From: Hirudinaria manillensis
Lineage: Eukaryota; Annelida; Clitellata; Hirudinida; Hirudinidae
NCBI GenBank assembly: GCA_034509925.1
Contig: CM067529.1
Coordinates: forward strand, 12,032,501-12,096,500
Direction: 5' to 3'
DNA: 64,000 bases
This document shows, piece by piece, positions 1-46,771 of the stretch. Position 1 is the stretch's first letter. The number at the start of each line of letters is the position of its first letter. The notes beneath the pieces are model-generated. The model was given only the letters and a program-made list of their open reading frames with translations. It was not told the DNA's origin and searched no databases. A program made the translations under genes and the position numbers.

Positions 1-475
1 ACCCTGGAACTCACTACCATATGATGTCATTAATTCCTCAACATTTTCTCATTTCAAATTGTGCCTTTCTTAACCAATAACCACCTTTCCATTAAGTTAT
101 TGCTTCACTGTGTTGACAAATGCTATATAAAATAGTATAAGCGATCAAAGGGGATGAACCTTCATTTTGTTAAAAAATAAACAATAAACAAATAAGTAAA
201 TAAAAAAATTAATTAATTAATTAATTAATTAATTAAATAATATACTTCGGACATTCAGAGATGCCGTATTCAGTAATATTAATGACTGTGATCATGATTA
301 GCAAAAAGAAATGACGATTATGTAACCTCTATCTGAAATCTTTTCCGACATGTTATAACTAATTTAATTTTTTTCTTTAAATAAATTAAAACAAAAATTA
401 TAAATAAATTTTTCTACATCATTTACGAATTTTGTTAATTTAACATGAAAATGTCATAAAAAATTGATTAATCAG

Positions 476-6995
<6,520 letters not shown>

Positions 6996-8121
6996 AACAT
7001 CAAAGACAAACAAAAATCACATTAAGACCCCCATTTCTTGAACTCACGATTTTTGTATCTATTATTTTGGTTTTGTTGGGTTTTTATTTTTATTAATTAA
7101 TAAAGATAACTGATAAAAATATCGATTAACGTTTGAGCGCTAGAGCAACTGAGAGATTCTTATCCGAAGAAGTTTGCAAATTTGGTGAATTATATATCTT
7201 GTTTGCATTAGTTTGTGATGGTTGACATCAATAGCAAACGGATTAACAGGAATGTTAGAAAGGAATATCAAGCTAATATTATTTAATTATGGTCAATTAT
7301 GGCCAGTTTATATCCTCTCTAATGAATAAGTTTGTGTTCCAGGCGATGATCGCTCTCTCACGGGCTCTTGTGCCTTACCTTTCTGCGTGGCATTGGAGTC
7401 CTCCGGATGTACGCCACTTTAATGAACTAAATTATTATTGTTAATAAGTCTTTATAATTATTGTTCCTTTCTCCTTGCCTCAATCAGTTTTTAAAACGTG
7501 AAACCCAGCGGTCAACTTAAAATAACACGAACCTGTGTCCAGATGCGACCAGAGATATTTTCACGAGAAAAAACAGTTTTGCTTTTCAAAGTACTTAGTG
7601 CAAACGTTATCATTTGCTGCTGCTTCCGAAAATATTTGGAAAACAAAAGCGAGCATTGTTTAGGATTTAATCATTGACATTGAAACGGTGACACGAAACA
7701 TTGATAAAGATTAACAGGAATAAATTTAATGACAATAATAATAACAGTAATAATAATGATGAAATAATGATAAAATAATAATAATAATAATAATAATGAT
7801 AAAAACAACATTAAATCAGTTGTCTTTACGAATATCATTCAAGAAGCAATTTAGTCGGTCAAGTGACGAATCTACCGCTCTATGACGGTTGGTCAAGTTT
7901 AAAAGATGCCACAAAGATAATTGCAATTAATTATTAAAATAAATTTAATTAATTATGACATAATTATTACATATTAAAAGGTAATTATAAACGAATGTCA
8001 CATGAACACAAAGTACCAGGTATCACTAAAATAATTACATCCAATTGATCCAAATCATGGCAACAGATCAGCCGGTTAGGATTAGGAACCTGACCCTAAT
8101 TATGTCATAAATTAGGCCAGG

Positions 8122-8124
<3 letters not shown>

Positions 8125-8207
<83 letters not shown>
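8125..8207. repeat. (GA)n microsatellite
   Basis: About 83 bp of uninterrupted GA dinucleotide. Confidence 0.97.
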
Positions 8208-8208
<1 letters not shown>

Positions 8209-9469
8209 ACCAAAATTGGAATGTCAATTGTTTATGAACTGAAAGTTGAAGGACAGCAGTATATTTCGAATCTAAGTCGCTTACCTGTTTTTGGTTTTTT
8301 TATTTATATAAATAATAATAATAATAACAATAATAATTATTATAATAACGGTAATAATAATAATAACATTAATAATAATAAGTGAAACCGTTGAATGTTA
8401 ATTTCGTTTCCACCATTTTAAAAGATGAATCACGTTCGATAAAAGCAAATAATATTAAAATTTAATTCAAAATTTATGTCGTTAAAGGCGTGTAATAAAA
8501 CATACATACACACAATGACTGAGCGTTCTAACGAAAGTAATGATAAATTGTATCTCAATGCAATGTATTGCCTTGCAAGGTATTGGAGACGGAAAATGAA
8601 AATAAAAATCGTAAACAAAGAAATAAAACCCGTAGACACGTCCATTGGAGAAGAGAGAAAAAAAATCTCCACAAGAATATAATCATAGCATTCCAAAGAA
8701 ATAAGAAAAAATAAAGATTCTACCTAAATCAATAGGGTGCAAGTTTGGACGACGCCATCGTGTCCAGACCTCTACAGAGAGAGGGAGATGGGGGTGTACC
8801 ATGCTACCCTCCTCTCGACCGTGCCAAGACAACACCCATTGCAAACATTGTGTACAGTGTCAGGCATGGCAACCTGGACTAAAAAGGACAGAGGGCCGTT
8901 ATTTTCGGATGAATGAATTTCTCAGAACTCAGATTTCTAGAAACCTAAACGTTCCGTGTGAACACAGTTGGAAAACGTTTGACTAGAAATACTGTGTTAG
9001 TGACTCGTGCTTGTAGCTGTGACCATGCAAATGAATGTAAAAAAAAAACATGAAAAACATAAACGATTTTTCTTTCATGCTGCAGACATCATCTTAACAT
9101 TTACAAATTCTCCTTTACAAAATCGAACTTTACCGATTACTTTTACAGTAAGTGAATCTGACAAAACTGACTTTCAATGGTTGCACGCTTTGCAACCGGC
9201 TAAAGAAAATAATGACAGCTAGAGCAACGACTGATTAAAATTTATATTTTATAAATATTTAGCGTTGCAACTGGTTAAGTAATACTCCAATAATATTACG
9301 TCGATAATAACAATAATAACAATAATAATAATAAAAATAATAACTTTTAAAATTGGAATTAAAAAAATAACTTTAGCATTCCTTCTATTTGTGACTCACA
9401 AATTTAATCTCCAGCCACTAATCTCGATGTTATTACAACCCATCATTATTATCATCACCCTCGTAATAA

Positions 9470-9674
<205 letters not shown>

Positions 9675-9777
9675 TAAACATCAATTTATACTTTACATCG
9701 CAGAATTATATCTCAAGAGGTTAACTAAACAAAATTCCAATAATCCACAAGTAGACATCGCCCTTATGTCTGGAAAT

Positions 9778-36092
<26,315 letters not shown>

Positions 36093-38829
36093 GACGAGAC
36101 GAAATCGTCTGCGGAGGAAGTCGGTCCTACTTTGATTTCAAGTTTCACGGAAAGATAGAGGTGCAACCCTCGGTGGGTTTTCGGGTGTTTCACGTGAGTT
36201 GCGGAAATTTCGGAAGCCAAAAATAACTCGTCTCTCTCCGATTGATTTCGGTCTAAAATAAATCGAAAAAAAACGATTTATAAATATTTATCGATTTTAT
36301 TTTGGCTAGTCTCTTTGGGAAATGGATGGAGAGGGGTCTACCCAAAAACCGGGTCGTCCCCATTCAAGATTTCATACCCATAGAGGGTTAAATCGGCCCC
36401 AAGCCTGCATGAAAAGATGTCTCAGATGTTGATCGCACCATTAATTTTCTCTTGTGCCGGCTGGTTAGTTATTAAGGAGTGGAGAAAATGAATGCTCAGA
36501 TCAAATGAATGGTTTTCCTGTGATGTTTTCCTCGTTGGAAAAACAAGTCGTTCCACGTTGAAATGAATTATTCCGGCCTCATTGTTAAATTAAATTATTA
36601 TAAAATAAATTATATTAAATTATAATTTATCTTGTGTTATATTCTAATTTATATTATTTAAAATATATTATGTTATAAATTAAAGAATTTTTGCCCCAAT
36701 ATTAATTAATTAATAAATAGATAATTAATAATTGATATTAAATTAAATTATATTTAATATTATTTAAATTTAATTATATTATAAATGCCGTGCGTTATTT
36801 ATGGCTCTCTTGCAAAAACGTGGAACGATGATTTGAAAGTACTTTTGTCGAACAATTTCTCAGCTTTTTGGTAAAAAATAAAAATAAATTATTTGTTTAA
36901 ATATTTGAAATTATTTTTTTTTATCTCTTTTTTAATTCAGATAATGCACCGAAATGACCTCGGCATTGATTAAATGTTGTGGTCCCGAGTTCAAAACCTA
37001 AAAAGGATTCTTGAATTGTTTTTGGATCTCAATTCGCAATTTACGACGGAATTAACATTAAATTGATTTTAAATTTATAAAACAAAATTTAAATCAATAT
37101 GAAATCAACTCCTAAATAGTTGAGTTGTCCGAAATACCAATTATAAGAATTAAATTGTGTAATGTTAATAATTAAATGAAATAGTTACATATAACTTGGG
37201 ATTAATAAATCAATCTATTTTTTTTTAATTCTTATAAATTAAAAAAATATTTATAAATTTATAAAACTCACCAAAAGTTTCAATCTCTCAAGAACACCAC
37301 GCAAGATCAGATTATCTTTCCATCTCCGACATTACGTGAATACTTAAAAGACTCTCTAATGTAACAATAACCGTGCAAACCTCATAGAAAAGCAATCAGT
37401 TTCTGACACAAGATGAAATAGTTCACATTTCAGTCTTTAGCCTGGATCAGATATCTCTTAAAATATCTCTTCACGGCTTCAGGTCGCTACAGTGGAATGT
37501 CCATCTGGACTGGAAAGCATCTTGCAATTCCTGTCTCCAAGCTCTCGACGCTTCTCCAATACATTCGCCTCTCTGAGACTCGAGAAGTGGCGTGAAATGC
37601 GAGAGAGAAACGGGGCGCCGGTTTTCCACAGTCATGGTTTCCAGCTCGACGATGGAACGTGCATCTGATGCTTCCACAAATGCAATTGCTTCCATCCAAT
37701 TGTGCGCAAGTAATCGAAGTGTATCGCGGGCCGATGATGTGCAATGTTCCACAGTTATGGGGTGTGGTTATACACAAGGGGAGGGGTCTCTCTGGGGCTT
37801 GGGTGGAAGAAGGGTCCTTAAAAGCTGATGATTCATTCAATTAAATATGCAAACGTCATTTTCTTTCTTCTTCTCTACTCAAACCTTTATCTTCTTATGC
37901 ACGATTTTCATTTGATTTGGACCAATTTGTGTTAGTACTATCGTCCATTAATTAACTAAGTTATTTATTTATTTTTATACTTTCACCTCTCCATCCATTT
38001 ATCCACCAGTCCATTCTGACATCCCACCATCCATCAAACATCTTTCCATCCATCCGTACGTCCGTCCATCCTTCCATCGGATTGGCCGTGTGCAACTCTC
38101 TCTTCCGGGCATGCTCCTTATTGGAGTCGATCGATCAAATATAACGATTTGGCCGTTATCAGACGTCCTATAGATTTCAACAGGGTGGAACTATTTTCAA
38201 TAAAAATTTCTTCTCGAAAAGAAAATAAATAATTAAATAGATCAATATAATTTCTAATTTGACAAAAACTGATCTTGAATTTTATTCTATTTTTTTTTAT
38301 AGTAAATAACTGCCGAGACAGGAGCCTGTGCTTCTAAGCCGGAACTAAGACGGTACTAAGTCATTTCTTGGAAAGTTTCGATCCGACATAAAAGAGGTTT
38401 CTCAGATTAAAGATCTCGTGGATCGAAGGAGACTATCCCGGTGCTTTGGGCCTGAGTAATGGTCCACAAGAGTCCAAGATTTGGATTGTTTTGCAATGTC
38501 ACTGCCATGACTGATTGACCACTTGACAAAGTCCAATGCTTTGATCAACATTTTTTTTTTTAGGACAAATACCTCATGAGGTGTTTTTTCGTTTTAGTTT
38601 TAGAGCTTCCATTTTCTTTCACCGCAAAATGCGAAGATCAGATTCACAGCGCCATCTAAGGAATTAATTCTAAGTAATTGTGTTATTTTTATGCTTTATA
38701 CTACTGCTTTATTATTACCTAATCGCCATATTCCAATAATATTTATTGGCATTATTATTATTCGGTGTTGGCAGAAATTATGATATGTCCACCTTTTAAT
38801 CACTCATACATTCAGTTGTTCAATCATAA

Positions 38830-39214
38830 ACTCACTCACTCACTCACTCACTCACTCACTCACTCACTCACTCACTCACTCACTCACTCACTCACTCACT
38901 CACTCACTCACTCACTCACTCACTCACTCACTCACTCACTCACTCACTCACTCACTCACTCACTCACTCACTCACTCACTCACTCACTCACTCACTCACT
39001 CACTCACTCACTCACTCACTCACTCACTCACTCACTCACTCACTCACTCACTCACTCACTCACTCACTCACTCACTCACTCACTCACTCACTCACTCACT
39101 CACTCACTCACTCACTCACTCACTCACTCACTCACTCACTCACTCACTCACTCACTCACTCACTCACTCACTCACTCACTCACTCACTCACTCACTCACT
39201 CACTCACTCACTCA
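38830..39214. repeat. (ACTC)n tetranucleotide microsatellite, about 96 units
   Basis: About 385 bp of uninterrupted CTCA repeat, followed by four ATTC units. It produces a spurious Thr-His-Ser-Leu frame of 159 codons on the plus strand. Confidence 0.98.
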
Positions 39215-39500
39215 TTCATTCATTCAACAGGCAGTAGACATTAAAGGTGTTATTCAGAAAGTCAGAAGTAAGAATTAATCATCGATTTGAAATTTGTCTG
39301 ACACTAATTTTTTTTAAATGTCCTTCTGTCTGTGGTCGTTGTTTTTGTTGTTGTTTTTGTTGTGTTTTTGTTTCTCTTGTTGATGTTGTTGTTCTTTGCT
39401 GGCGCAGAAAACCAGGCTTTGTCTGCATTTCAATCTCAAACTGAGACTTAAATTGTACTTTTAAATAGTTTTATCGATTAATATAATTACCACCACTACT

Positions 39501-39531
<31 letters not shown>

Positions 39532-39817
39532 ATAATAATAATCATAATAAAAGTAATAATAAGATTAATAATAATAATAATAACAATTACAATAATAAGA
39601 TAATAATAATAGTATATAATAATAACAAATAAAATTATAATATACAGATGTCCCAAAAAAAAGGCCTTCAACCTGTGTGTTCTTTTTTCTTTTAAAATCC
39701 TTTTTATATATTTTCTTTGAAATGTTCTCAAATAACAAGCCCGAAGCCGTGTCCTATTAATCGATTATGTAATCGGTCCGCTAGCCACAAAATAATAATA
39801 ATAATAATAATGATAAC

Positions 39818-39860
<43 letters not shown>

Positions 39861-40050
39861 GTAAACACGGTAATATAAATACTACCTATCGTAATAAACC
39901 ATTGTCGTGGTCAGGGCTCCTTTTTATAGAAACTGATGACTTGAGGTATTCAGAAAAATTCACCGAACGTGAATTGAAATCTTATAAAAAAAAAATTACT
40001 CCGGACGAACACAATAACTTTCAATTTACGATTCGTATTTACAATAAGCA

Positions 40051-40085
40051 TTTATTATTATTATTATTATTACTATTATTATTAC

Positions 40086-40142
<57 letters not shown>
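40051..40142. repeat. (TTA)n microsatellite
   Basis: About 90 bp of TTA with two TAC interruptions near the left end. Confidence 0.93.
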
Positions 40143-40143
<1 letters not shown>

Positions 40144-41045
40144 TGTTGTTGTTGTTATTGTTGTTGGGTATTGCTGTTGAACAAATAAAATGCATGATGC
40201 TAATATAATTTATAATAATTATAATAACAACTGTTGCATTCGTAGTATTAAAATATTATTATTATTATTATTATTATTAATATTATTATTATAGTTATTA
40301 TTAAAGATAATACTGATATAACTAACGATAATAATGCCATTATTGTATTAAAGCACAGGTAGCGGCTGTCAAGTATTTACAAACCGTGGACGCTCTGACA
40401 GGAATGGCTTAGAATTGGATTTGATAGATTTGAACGACCGAAGTCGAATTCAGATCGGAGCCGTCAAGTGAGAAGAAACTAATAGATGACAAATGGGACT
40501 TTCTCGTCAAAGAATTCAAATGAATGGTCGGCGCACTAGACTGACAAACACGTACATTAGCAAACAAGTGCACGTACGCTTCGAGCACAGACCGACAACA
40601 ACATCAACACGCACGCACACGCACACAGACGGACGGACGTCTGTGCGCCCGAGCCGAACTCGTATATATTCCAGCGATCCGTTGAGTCGACGGCTCATAT
40701 TTTCCAGTTTTAAACTGATTTTTTTCTTGTTGTTCGAAAGAAGAGAAGCAAGGAGACCCTTTTGTTGACTTTTTCATTTGATTAGAAATTTTGTCTCGTC
40801 CTTGTTTTTGTATGTTTCCATTCGTTATGTTCCGTTTCTGATGCGCGAAGATGAGTTTCTAAGTTCAGTCATTCGTTTTCGTTCGTTCGATCGCATGGTA
40901 ATTCGACTCTACCAGCAGATGTACACCTGGCTGTACAGGTTAGAACGTAAAGGAGATTAGGAGTAGAGGTAGAGGTCCGATTGAATTCGATAGTACCAGA
41001 ATCGACCCAGCGATGATCGTGTAACTGAACCGGGGACCGACTGCC

Positions 41046-41582
41046 TTGCATGGTAGCCCACATGATTTCAATATGTCATCTGGACTTCTTCATTTTCAAT
41101 CTCGTCTCTCTGTCAGAGGACTCTTTCGTAGCTTTGTTTTCATGCTTCTCTGGAGTTACCAGCCATTCAAAGTATTGGCAATAGCGGCATTTCTGCTCGA
41201 TACCTATAATCGCTTTCTGAGACTTTTCAAACAAACATCCTCGCACGCTTTGATAGAGTTCTGTCCGAATCTATCGGAATCCACGGACATCTTCGAGTCC
41301 CGTCCGGGTACCTCGAAGGGACGTCTGGCTATCGTCAGCCGATTCGCTTTGTCCATTGCGATCTGGACAGCATCGCACGTAGCGGACGAGAGAGGCTTAT
41401 CTTTAGAGTCCGGAATTGCAGAAGCACAGAAGAAAGAGAATCTTCTGTCGTACAAGAAGTCAACACTCTTCGACGACGAGATTGACAGTAACAACAACAA
41501 CAACGACAACAAAAACTGCAATGAAGTCCGTACGACCGAATGCGAGCCGCGGGCAGAAGTGAATTCTGCGAATCTCTTCTGA
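41046..41582 (+). CDS. hypothetical ORF, 178 codons
   Basis: This is the longest non-repetitive reading frame in the 36-54 kb stretch. A hydrophobic stretch (FVFMLLWSYQPFKVLAIAAF) lies near residues 31-50. A Ser/Glu-rich middle and a short Asn run near the C-terminus follow. The local base composition is clearly less AT-rich than the flanks. An inner ATG at 41073 is also possible. A TATA-like CGTATATATT lies at about 40660. There is no recognised domain and no splice support, and the opposite strand is also open (41204-41599), which is what chance openness in a GC-richer patch looks like. Treat as unproven. Confidence 0.25.
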   Translation: MHGSPHDFNMSSGLLHFQSRLSVRGLFRSFVFMLLWSYQPFKVLAIAAFLLDTYNRFLRLFKQTSSHALIEFCPNLSESTDIFESRPGTSKGRLAIVSRFALSIAIWTASHVADERGLSLESGIAEAQKKENLLSYKKSTLFDDEIDSNNNNNDNKNCNEVRTTECEPRAEVNSANLF

Positions 41583-42858
41583 GTTTCCAAAATCATCATC
41601 CATTCAGACCTCCAATGAAAATCATCCTAGCATGGTCAATGCAAAAGATAGGTTCACTTGGTTCTGCATAATTCAGGTCAGACTTTACGAAAATACTTCT
41701 CCAATTTTTATATAAGATTATATTGTATTATATATTTAAATTTAGGTTTTTATCTTACCTTAGCACTAACGAAATATAAGACGCAATTATTTGCTTCTGA
41801 AATAATGATAATGATGATGATGATGACGGTGATGATAATGAAGGTGATAACATGTCTCCTGAATCTTACTGTCGTTACAAATCATTGTCGTTATCATCTT
41901 CATTACAGCCATTTCTATCATCATCATCATCATCATCGTTACTACAACTACCACCACTACCGTTACCACCACAAAATCATCATCATCACCATCAGCATCA
42001 TCATTATCATCATCGTTATCATCATCACCATGGTGGTTATAAATTCGATCAGTGACAAGAGAATAGATATGGCCTTTTTGAAGAGTTGGACATCGTAATG
42101 GCTCTTCTGTGGTCCTTCTAATATTTCAAATGACATAAATCAACCTGACATGCTTATTATTGGAGTCGAGAACGTCAGAGAGAGTGTGTGAATGAGCGAG
42201 AGGGATGCCCTTATTAATATTTATTAATTAATTAATTATTATTATTATTTTTATCATCATCGTCGTCATCATCCTCATCGCTATCACTATCATCATCACC
42301 GTCATTATTAAGACTCTTGTAGACGATGTAGTTATAAATCGGCATTTGACGGGAGCCATCGATCATCCGTTGTTCCTTCGACGGCGCGAGGACAGACGGA
42401 CGTACAGACCGTCTTTTGATGTTCGCGTCTCCAATTGCTCGAGTTGTCTTCGACTTGAATGAAGATCTTTGAATGACAAAAGCCCATCCTTGTAGTGCAT
42501 ATCTCCAAGATAATCTTTATTTGTTTTACTATGGTAACCAGTTTATCATTATTATTATTATTGCTATTATTATTATCATCATCAATATACAAATTTTTCT
42601 CTTCTGTTATTATTATTATTACTAATTTATTTAGTGATATAGCAGCAGTCACTACGTAGTAACAGTAATTACTAGTAATAATACTAACAACAACAACAAC
42701 AGAAACAACAACGACGACGACGACAACAACGGCTACGCAACTCTGTATTTTCAATTCAAACAACCCGCTCCAACTTAATGCGAAAGCACCGAGCTACGAA
42801 ATCGCCTTTTCATTCACTTGTCCTCCTGCCATCGAGTCTCAATGCCTTTTTTTTCCTT

Positions 42859-42866
42859 TCTCTCTC

Positions 42867-42902
<36 letters not shown>
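42859..42902. repeat. (TC)n microsatellite
   Basis: About 44 bp of CT dinucleotide. Confidence 0.9.
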
Positions 42903-42904
<2 letters not shown>

Positions 42905-42924
42905 CTGACCTGTATCTCTCCCCT

Positions 42925-43240
42925 ACAGTCCAGCCACTCACCCAGGCACCATCTACCCATTGTGGCACGACTGACATCACCTCAAAGGCTTGGGACTTCT
43001 AGGCATAGGGTTTATAACCTTTTTAGATCGAATTGAACGACCCGGTATATTTTAATTTTTTCCCTCCAAATCCCTCTCTACATCTCTCAATACCTTCATC
43101 TGTATCTATCCCATCCATTCCACCCATCCACCCACCTACCCTCTACCTGTTAAGGTACGACTGACCTCACCTCAAGGCTATAGGCTCGGGCTGTGACCTT
43201 TCTAGGCGGATTAAATGACCCGGTTAATGATTTTTGATTT
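42925..43240. repeat. two diverged copies of a dispersed repeat
   Basis: Segments at about 42930-43060 and 43105-43240 share CTACCC/CTACC, then ACGACTGAC.TCACCTCAA, then GGCT..GG, then ACCTTT.TAG, then GA.TGAACGACCCGGT/AAATGACCCGGT. The similarity at fixed order suggests a short interspersed element present twice in the same orientation. Confidence 0.55.
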
Positions 43241-43620
43241 CTATGCCAGGCGTGGGGTGAAAAGAATAGCAACTTAATAAATTATGTACTTATAATGACA
43301 GCAATGGTGACGGCAATGACGATGATGAAGATAGTGATGATGACGACGACGATGCCGATGGCATTTACAGCATGAAATTGTTTCGAAATGAATAAAAAAG
43401 TTTTTTTTTTGTTTTCTTCGAAGAATAAGATTAAAATCATTATTCCAAAATATCTGGGCCTTCAAGCAATGAGATAGTCATAATCATCATCATCATCGTC
43501 GTCGTCGTCACCATCGTCATCGTCGTACATCGTAAAAGCCGTCATGACCTTGTCACATAGGAACTCCATTGAATAGAATAATTAGCGCCCAATTGAGAAC
43601 GTTGACGTCTTGTTTGTTCT

Positions 43621-43685
43621 TTCATCCATCCATCCATCCATCCATCCATCCATCCATCCATCCATTCATTCATTCATTCATTCGT
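43621..43685. repeat. (CATC)n then (CATT)n microsatellite
   Basis: About 65 bp of CATC changing to CATT at the right end. Confidence 0.93.
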
Positions 43686-45342
43686 TCAAGAATTTCAGAA
43701 TATTCCAAAATCAAACAAAAGCCCTCATTCCTTTGGGGAGAGGGGTACAGATAGGGCAAGCCTAGGGGCAACACAGCTGTCGTTCGACCGTCATTTTGGG
43801 GCTACGACGTTACCATGGCAACTTCGTGAAGAATAGCGTAATAGAACTAAAATAACAATTACGCTATTATATATATATATATATATATATTATTATTATT
43901 ATTATTGTTAAGAATAGATGTAGAAGTCAATAAAAATTATATTAAAGATATTTTAATTTAATAAATGAAAAATTCATTCGAATCCTCTCAAGAACTCGAA
44001 CCTGGAAATAAAAATAATGATAAAAATAATAATAATGATAAAAATAATAACAATAACAATAATAACAACAAAACGTCTCTTCTTTCCAACAAACACCAAA
44101 AAAAAAATTCATAGAAACTCGATCCTCCATTTCCCGACATCCATCCAAGAGTCTCAAAGAGGCACGACTTTCAATTGTAACGTAGACTGAAAGATGGATG
44201 CAATAAAACGTAAGATAGAAAGGAAAGACGCGTAGACGAGAACCATTTGGCAATAGGGAGAATGGAACATTAGTAGCCTCTTGGAGACAATGGCCCGTTA
44301 CAGGTCTGCAGCAGGACAGAGGCGGACAGGAAGCCATACTGGCAGTCGGACAAGCAACAGGACTTGGCTTTCCGTCCAGGGTAGCCTATTATCATGCGTG
44401 CTAATGGCTCTTGTGACAAATTCCCTAACCCTCCCTTTTTTCCATCAGCATCTTCCTCATCTTCCTTTTTCAATTTCGGTCAGCTGCTGTCCGTGGCGCG
44501 CAGAAGTGACCGGCCAATGGAAGGCTTTGAGCCGGGCACCCATTCCTCACCACCAGCATCATTCTCTCTCTCTCTCTCTCTCCCATGAACCCAGTAACCT
44601 CACGACGGTGGACACTGGTTACACTGGAGGCAGTTGTTCAGACTATATTAATAATTATTTCGAATTCGCAAGAATCATTGAAATGAATTATTTCAAAAAT
44701 GAATGAATGAACAGAAATTTATATCAGAATTTCAATCCGCTGATCATTCAATTGTAAGCGATATTACGGCCGGCACGCATCATAAATTAATTCACCGTTT
44801 AATTAATTTCACGATAATATTTTCAAATAATCGTCATAATTCAGTTATTTTAAATATTTTACAATATTTATAAACAAAATATGTTTTAATTGAGCGGGAA
44901 AATTACGTTAAAAACACAAAAAAACATTTTAATAAACGTTAGTTTTTCCAAGGATGTCCAAATTTAACTCAGGGCACTAATCAATCAAAGATTATATATT
45001 TTTTTGTTTCAGATTTCAGAAGATTAAATCTTATTTCATTCAATTTTATGCATTTAAAAATAAATATTATTATTATTATTTCCTTAAAAATCTTCTTTAA
45101 TGTGCTACAATGTCTAGCAGCAGATGCCTATCCTATTCACATCATTTCTCAGAATTAATTAACATTTATTTATTATTTATGACTAAATTATTTAATTTTT
45201 ATTATAAAATATATATATGAAATATTAAATATTTTCTTATTCAATCAAAATCATATTCTTATTAATAATAATGACATTAATTTCACCATGATAAGGTTAT
45301 TACAAATCTATTATTGATTTTATTTATTTATGTTATTATTAA

Positions 45343-45388
<46 letters not shown>

Positions 45389-46004
45389 TCGTCGGCTCGG
45401 TAATCTCACGCCTGATTCTTCTTAACGGCTTCTCGGGTTGCTATGACAACGACCTTATAATGGGAGCCCCATGAACCCCATCGGTTTGAAGTGGATCCTG
45501 CCATCGAGTTCCGGTGGTCGTACAATAATTTCCAGAAGATTGAATACGTTGCAATGTAATTGAATGCATTACTGTACAGAGCTACGTTTCAGTTTATTAT
45601 AATTTTTTTTAAATTATAATTTTATAAAATACATTTAAGTCAATAAAATGCAAATCATTATTCGTATTAAAGACAGACTTTTCTACTTACTTTCAAGATG
45701 CTTGTCACTGTTATTACGATCCTGTTATTGTATAATTAAGTAGACGTGTTTTAGTAAACGTGTAATTATGCAAAAATCCTGTAAAAAAAAAAGTGTTCTA
45801 ACTAGGTGGGCAAACATCTAGCATCATCTTCGTCGTCATCATCGGCGTCGTCATCGTCATAGCCTCATTCCCTGGCATTCATTATAGCTGTTGAAAAATA
45901 AATATAAATAACATTTTAAACAGATATAAATTTGTCAATCCTGAATCAATGTGTAATGAATCAATGAAGCAATATGTGAATGAATGATTTATTGATTAGC
46001 TGAG

Positions 46005-46071
46005 AGTGAGTGAGTGAGTGAGTGAGTGAGTGAGTGAGTGAGTGAGTGAGTGAGTGAGTGAGTGAGTGAGT
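46005..46071. repeat. (TGAG)n microsatellite
   Basis: About 67 bp of pure GAGT. Its reverse complement is the same 4-bp motif class as the 385-bp array at 38830. Confidence 0.95.
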
Positions 46072-46280
46072 TCACACGCAGCTCAAAACTATTTCACCCC
46101 CTACCCTTTCCAAGTAGTTCGGTTCCAGTACCAGCATCTACTACAATTTCTTTTCCATCGTCAAGGCGGTAGATTTACTAATTTGCAGTCTGAAATTTCT
46201 TTCAAAGAAAATCAAACAAACAAAAAACGACAAAAAACGACCTCATTCTTGCCACGTTTTTTGCATTACATCGTCATTCA

Positions 46281-46499
46281 TTAGTCAAATTTCAATCCTT
46301 CAATCAATCTTTGCACTAATCTGCAATCCTCCAAGGCCACGAACGATTCCATCACATCATTCACCATCTTCCCTGACTCCAGCTCCTCAAAGATTGATTC
46401 TATTGTTACTGACTGATCCATAATTTTTAATTGGAGTACAAAAGGAACCGCCATAGTCCCCGTATCAACCCATACCCCCGTATTACCATTGGGCGCCAA
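46281..46499 (-). CDS. hypothetical small ORF, 72 codons
   Basis: A minus-strand frame with an acidic, helix-prone segment (SVTIESIFEELESGKMVNDV) and balanced codon use, unlike the repeat-derived frames around it. No family is recognised. It may be a decayed exon or a mobile-element remnant. Confidence 0.2.
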   Translation of the reverse strand: MAPNGNTGVWVDTGTMAVPFVLQLKIMDQSVTIESIFEELESGKMVNDVMESFVALEDCRLVQRLIEGLKFD

Positions 46500-46697
46500 A
46501 AAAATCTTTCTCTTGAAGGAATTTTTTTTGTTTATGTTTGTTTTTTCAATAAAAGCGAAGATTATAAATCTGATTTAATTGGACTTCTAATTGTCCTTCA
46601 TTAGGGCTTCTTTCCCAGTATAAGTTATGTTCGTGTCAGCACGTGCTCTTGTTTATCATTTGTAGAGCGACTGACTTGATGCAATAAAAATCTTAGT

Positions 46698-46724
46698 TGT
46701 AATAATAATAATAATAATAATAGC

Positions 46725-46769
<45 letters not shown>
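46698..46769. repeat. (TAA)n microsatellite
   Basis: About 70 bp of TAA with one GCA interruption. Confidence 0.93.

Positions 46770-46771
<2 letters not shown>

Larger units (their letters stand above)
36093..40460. other. 5' flank of the PPP1R16 homologue and repeat-rich intergenic DNA
   Basis: 36093-36290 is presumably 5' UTR or promoter of the minus-strand PPP1R16 homologue; no TATA box is evident. The rest is AT-rich DNA with a GC-richer patch at 37470-37840 (93- and 117-codon minus frames with no recognised motif), the 385-bp ACTC array, and TAA/TTA arrays (39503-39640, 39791-39857, 40051-40142). I see no convincing gene. Confidence 0.5.

Noticed and set aside
38830-39214. CRISPR-like regular array
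   Set aside because: The repeat has no spacers, and the genome is clearly animal nuclear DNA. No CRISPR array is present anywhere.
38765-39244. 159-codon plus-strand frame
   Set aside because: It is a translation of the pure ACTC microsatellite (Thr-His-Ser-Leu repeats).
41786-42763. His/Ser- and Val-rich frames on both strands
   Set aside because: They are driven by CATCATCAC and TTATTGTTG tracts.
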